The translations under genes and the position numbers were made by a program. From the NCBI GenBank assembly GCA_026225475.1, contig JAMFSU010000078.1:1-64000 (forward strand): a DNA stretch of 64,000 nt. The letters run 5' to 3'. This stretch comes from Duganella sp. (GTDB lineage: Bacteria > Pseudomonadota > Gammaproteobacteria > Burkholderiales > Burkholderiaceae_D). Below the pieces are notes generated by a model. It did not search any database. It worked only from the letters and a program-made list of their open reading frames with translations, and was not told the DNA's origin. Each line of letters opens with the position of its first letter. Position 1 is the stretch's first letter. Below are positions 63,420-64,000 of the stretch, piece by piece.

Positions 63420-64000
63420 GTGAATATTGGCTCTCATGTCCTGCGCAATAACGTTTTCGTCGCCCCAATGGCCGGCGTGACGGACCGGCCATTCCGCCAG
63501 TTGTGCAAACAACTCGGTGCGGGTTATGCCGTGTCTGAAATGGCAGCATCGGATCCGCGTCTGTGGCAGAGCGAAAAAACTTCACGCCGTACTAATCACG
63601 ATGGCGAGATGGAACCCAAGGCAGTACAGATTGCCGGTGCCGATCCAGCGATGCTGGCTGATTGTGCTCGTCACAATGTTGACCGTGGTGCGCAGATCAT
63701 CGATATCAACATGGGTTGTCCGGTCAAAAAGGTCTGCAATAGTTGGTGCGGTTCCGCCTTGCTGCAAAACGAAACACTGGTGGCCAGTATTCTGGACGCC
63801 GTGGTGCGCGCCGTGGATGTGCCGGTCACGTTGAAATTTCGCACCGGCTGGAATCGCGAGAATAAGAATGCCTTGCGCATTGCTGCGTTGGCCGAGCAGA
63901 GTGGCATTGCCATGCTGACCCTGCACGGCCGCACGCGCGCCGATGGTTACAGTGGTGAGGCTGAATACGAGACCATTGCTGCGGTCAAGGCGGCGGTCAA
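63420..64000 (+). CDS. dusB: tRNA-dihydrouridine synthase DusB, 3' truncated by window edge
   Basis: Frame open from a GTG at 63420-63422 (MNIGSHVLRNNVFVAPMAGV) to the end of the window, 193 complete codons. FMN-dependent enzyme that reduces uridine in the tRNA D-loop. APMAGVTDRPFRQL and INMGCPVKKV are conserved, and the catalytic Cys is residue 100 as in E. coli DusB. EMAASDPRLW follows the family. In proteobacteria this gene is usually followed by fis; that gene is outside the window. TAAAAT at 63370-63375 may be its -10 box. Confidence 0.92.
   Translation, partial: MNIGSHVLRNNVFVAPMAGVTDRPFRQLCKQLGAGYAVSEMAASDPRLWQSEKTSRRTNHDGEMEPKAVQIAGADPAMLADCARHNVDRGAQIIDINMGCPVKKVCNSWCGSALLQNETLVASILDAVVRAVDVPVTLKFRTGWNRENKNALRIAALAEQSGIAMLTLHGRTRADGYSGEAEYETIAAVKAAV

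Overview
The window is about 64 kb of chromosome from a betaproteobacterium, most likely a member of the Oxalobacteraceae (Herminiimonas/Collimonas-like). This is inferred from three things: a moderate-to-high GC content, a gene order typical of Burkholderiales (argJ, DUF815 ATPase, mutT, yacG, zapD, coaE, pilD, pilC, pilB; rplU-rpmA-obgE-proB; ffh, cytochrome assembly protein, ampD; accB-accC-prmA), and lysine/alanine-rich histone-like proteins. No rRNA, tRNA, IS element, prophage or CRISPR array was recognised. Both ends cut a gene: argJ lacks its first residues and dusB its 3' part.

Layout. 1-9.2 kb: arginine synthesis, nucleotide sanitation, cell division and CoA genes, then a type IV pilus block pilB-pilC-pilD on the minus strand, in which PilB lacks its usual N-terminal domain, followed by a CorC-like membrane protein. 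9.4-18.2 kb: the main accessory block. A minus-strand iclR-ghrA pair stands back to back with a plus-strand operon encoding a polyamine/opine-type ABC importer (ATPase, two permeases, binding protein) and a three-component FAD/[2Fe-2S] amine dehydrogenase. The divergent region carries three IclR-like operator sites and a near-consensus sigma-54 promoter. 18.4-29 kb: ispB, rplU-rpmA-obgE-proB, a CNP1-like protein, rppH, proS, a secreted small protein, a SWIB/histone fusion and ffh. 29.3-31.9 kb: a second ABC importer (SsuA/NMT1 type) placed between ffh and the cytochrome assembly gene.

32-40.5 kb: cytochrome assembly protein, ampD, the class Ia ribonucleotide reductase genes nrdAB with tandem NrdR-like boxes and a long structured leader, a cluster of hairpins after nrdB, a histone H1-like protein with six 36-bp tandem repeats, and a YggT protein. 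40.5-48.2 kb: a long minus-strand series (nucleotidyltransferase-like protein, tlpA-like thioredoxin, aroQ, accB, accC, prmA, zinc-ribbon protein, PfkB kinase, peroxiredoxin). 48.3-56.7 kb: plus-strand mpl, yqiA, ubiC, RNase II-like, TonB-like, aroE, mtgA and corA. 56.7-64 kb: a small secreted protein, anmK, an M23 peptidase, tyrS, dtd, a YbhB protein, a histidine phosphatase and dusB.

Themes. Several genes serve peptidoglycan turnover and recycling (ampD, mpl, anmK, mtgA, M23 peptidase). The block at 9.4-18.2 kb looks like a self-contained module for taking up and oxidising an unidentified amine, opine or D-amino acid. Its sigma-54 promoter suggests a link to nitrogen supply, and GhrA could reduce a 2-oxo acid product. 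It is the best candidate here for an incompletely described system.
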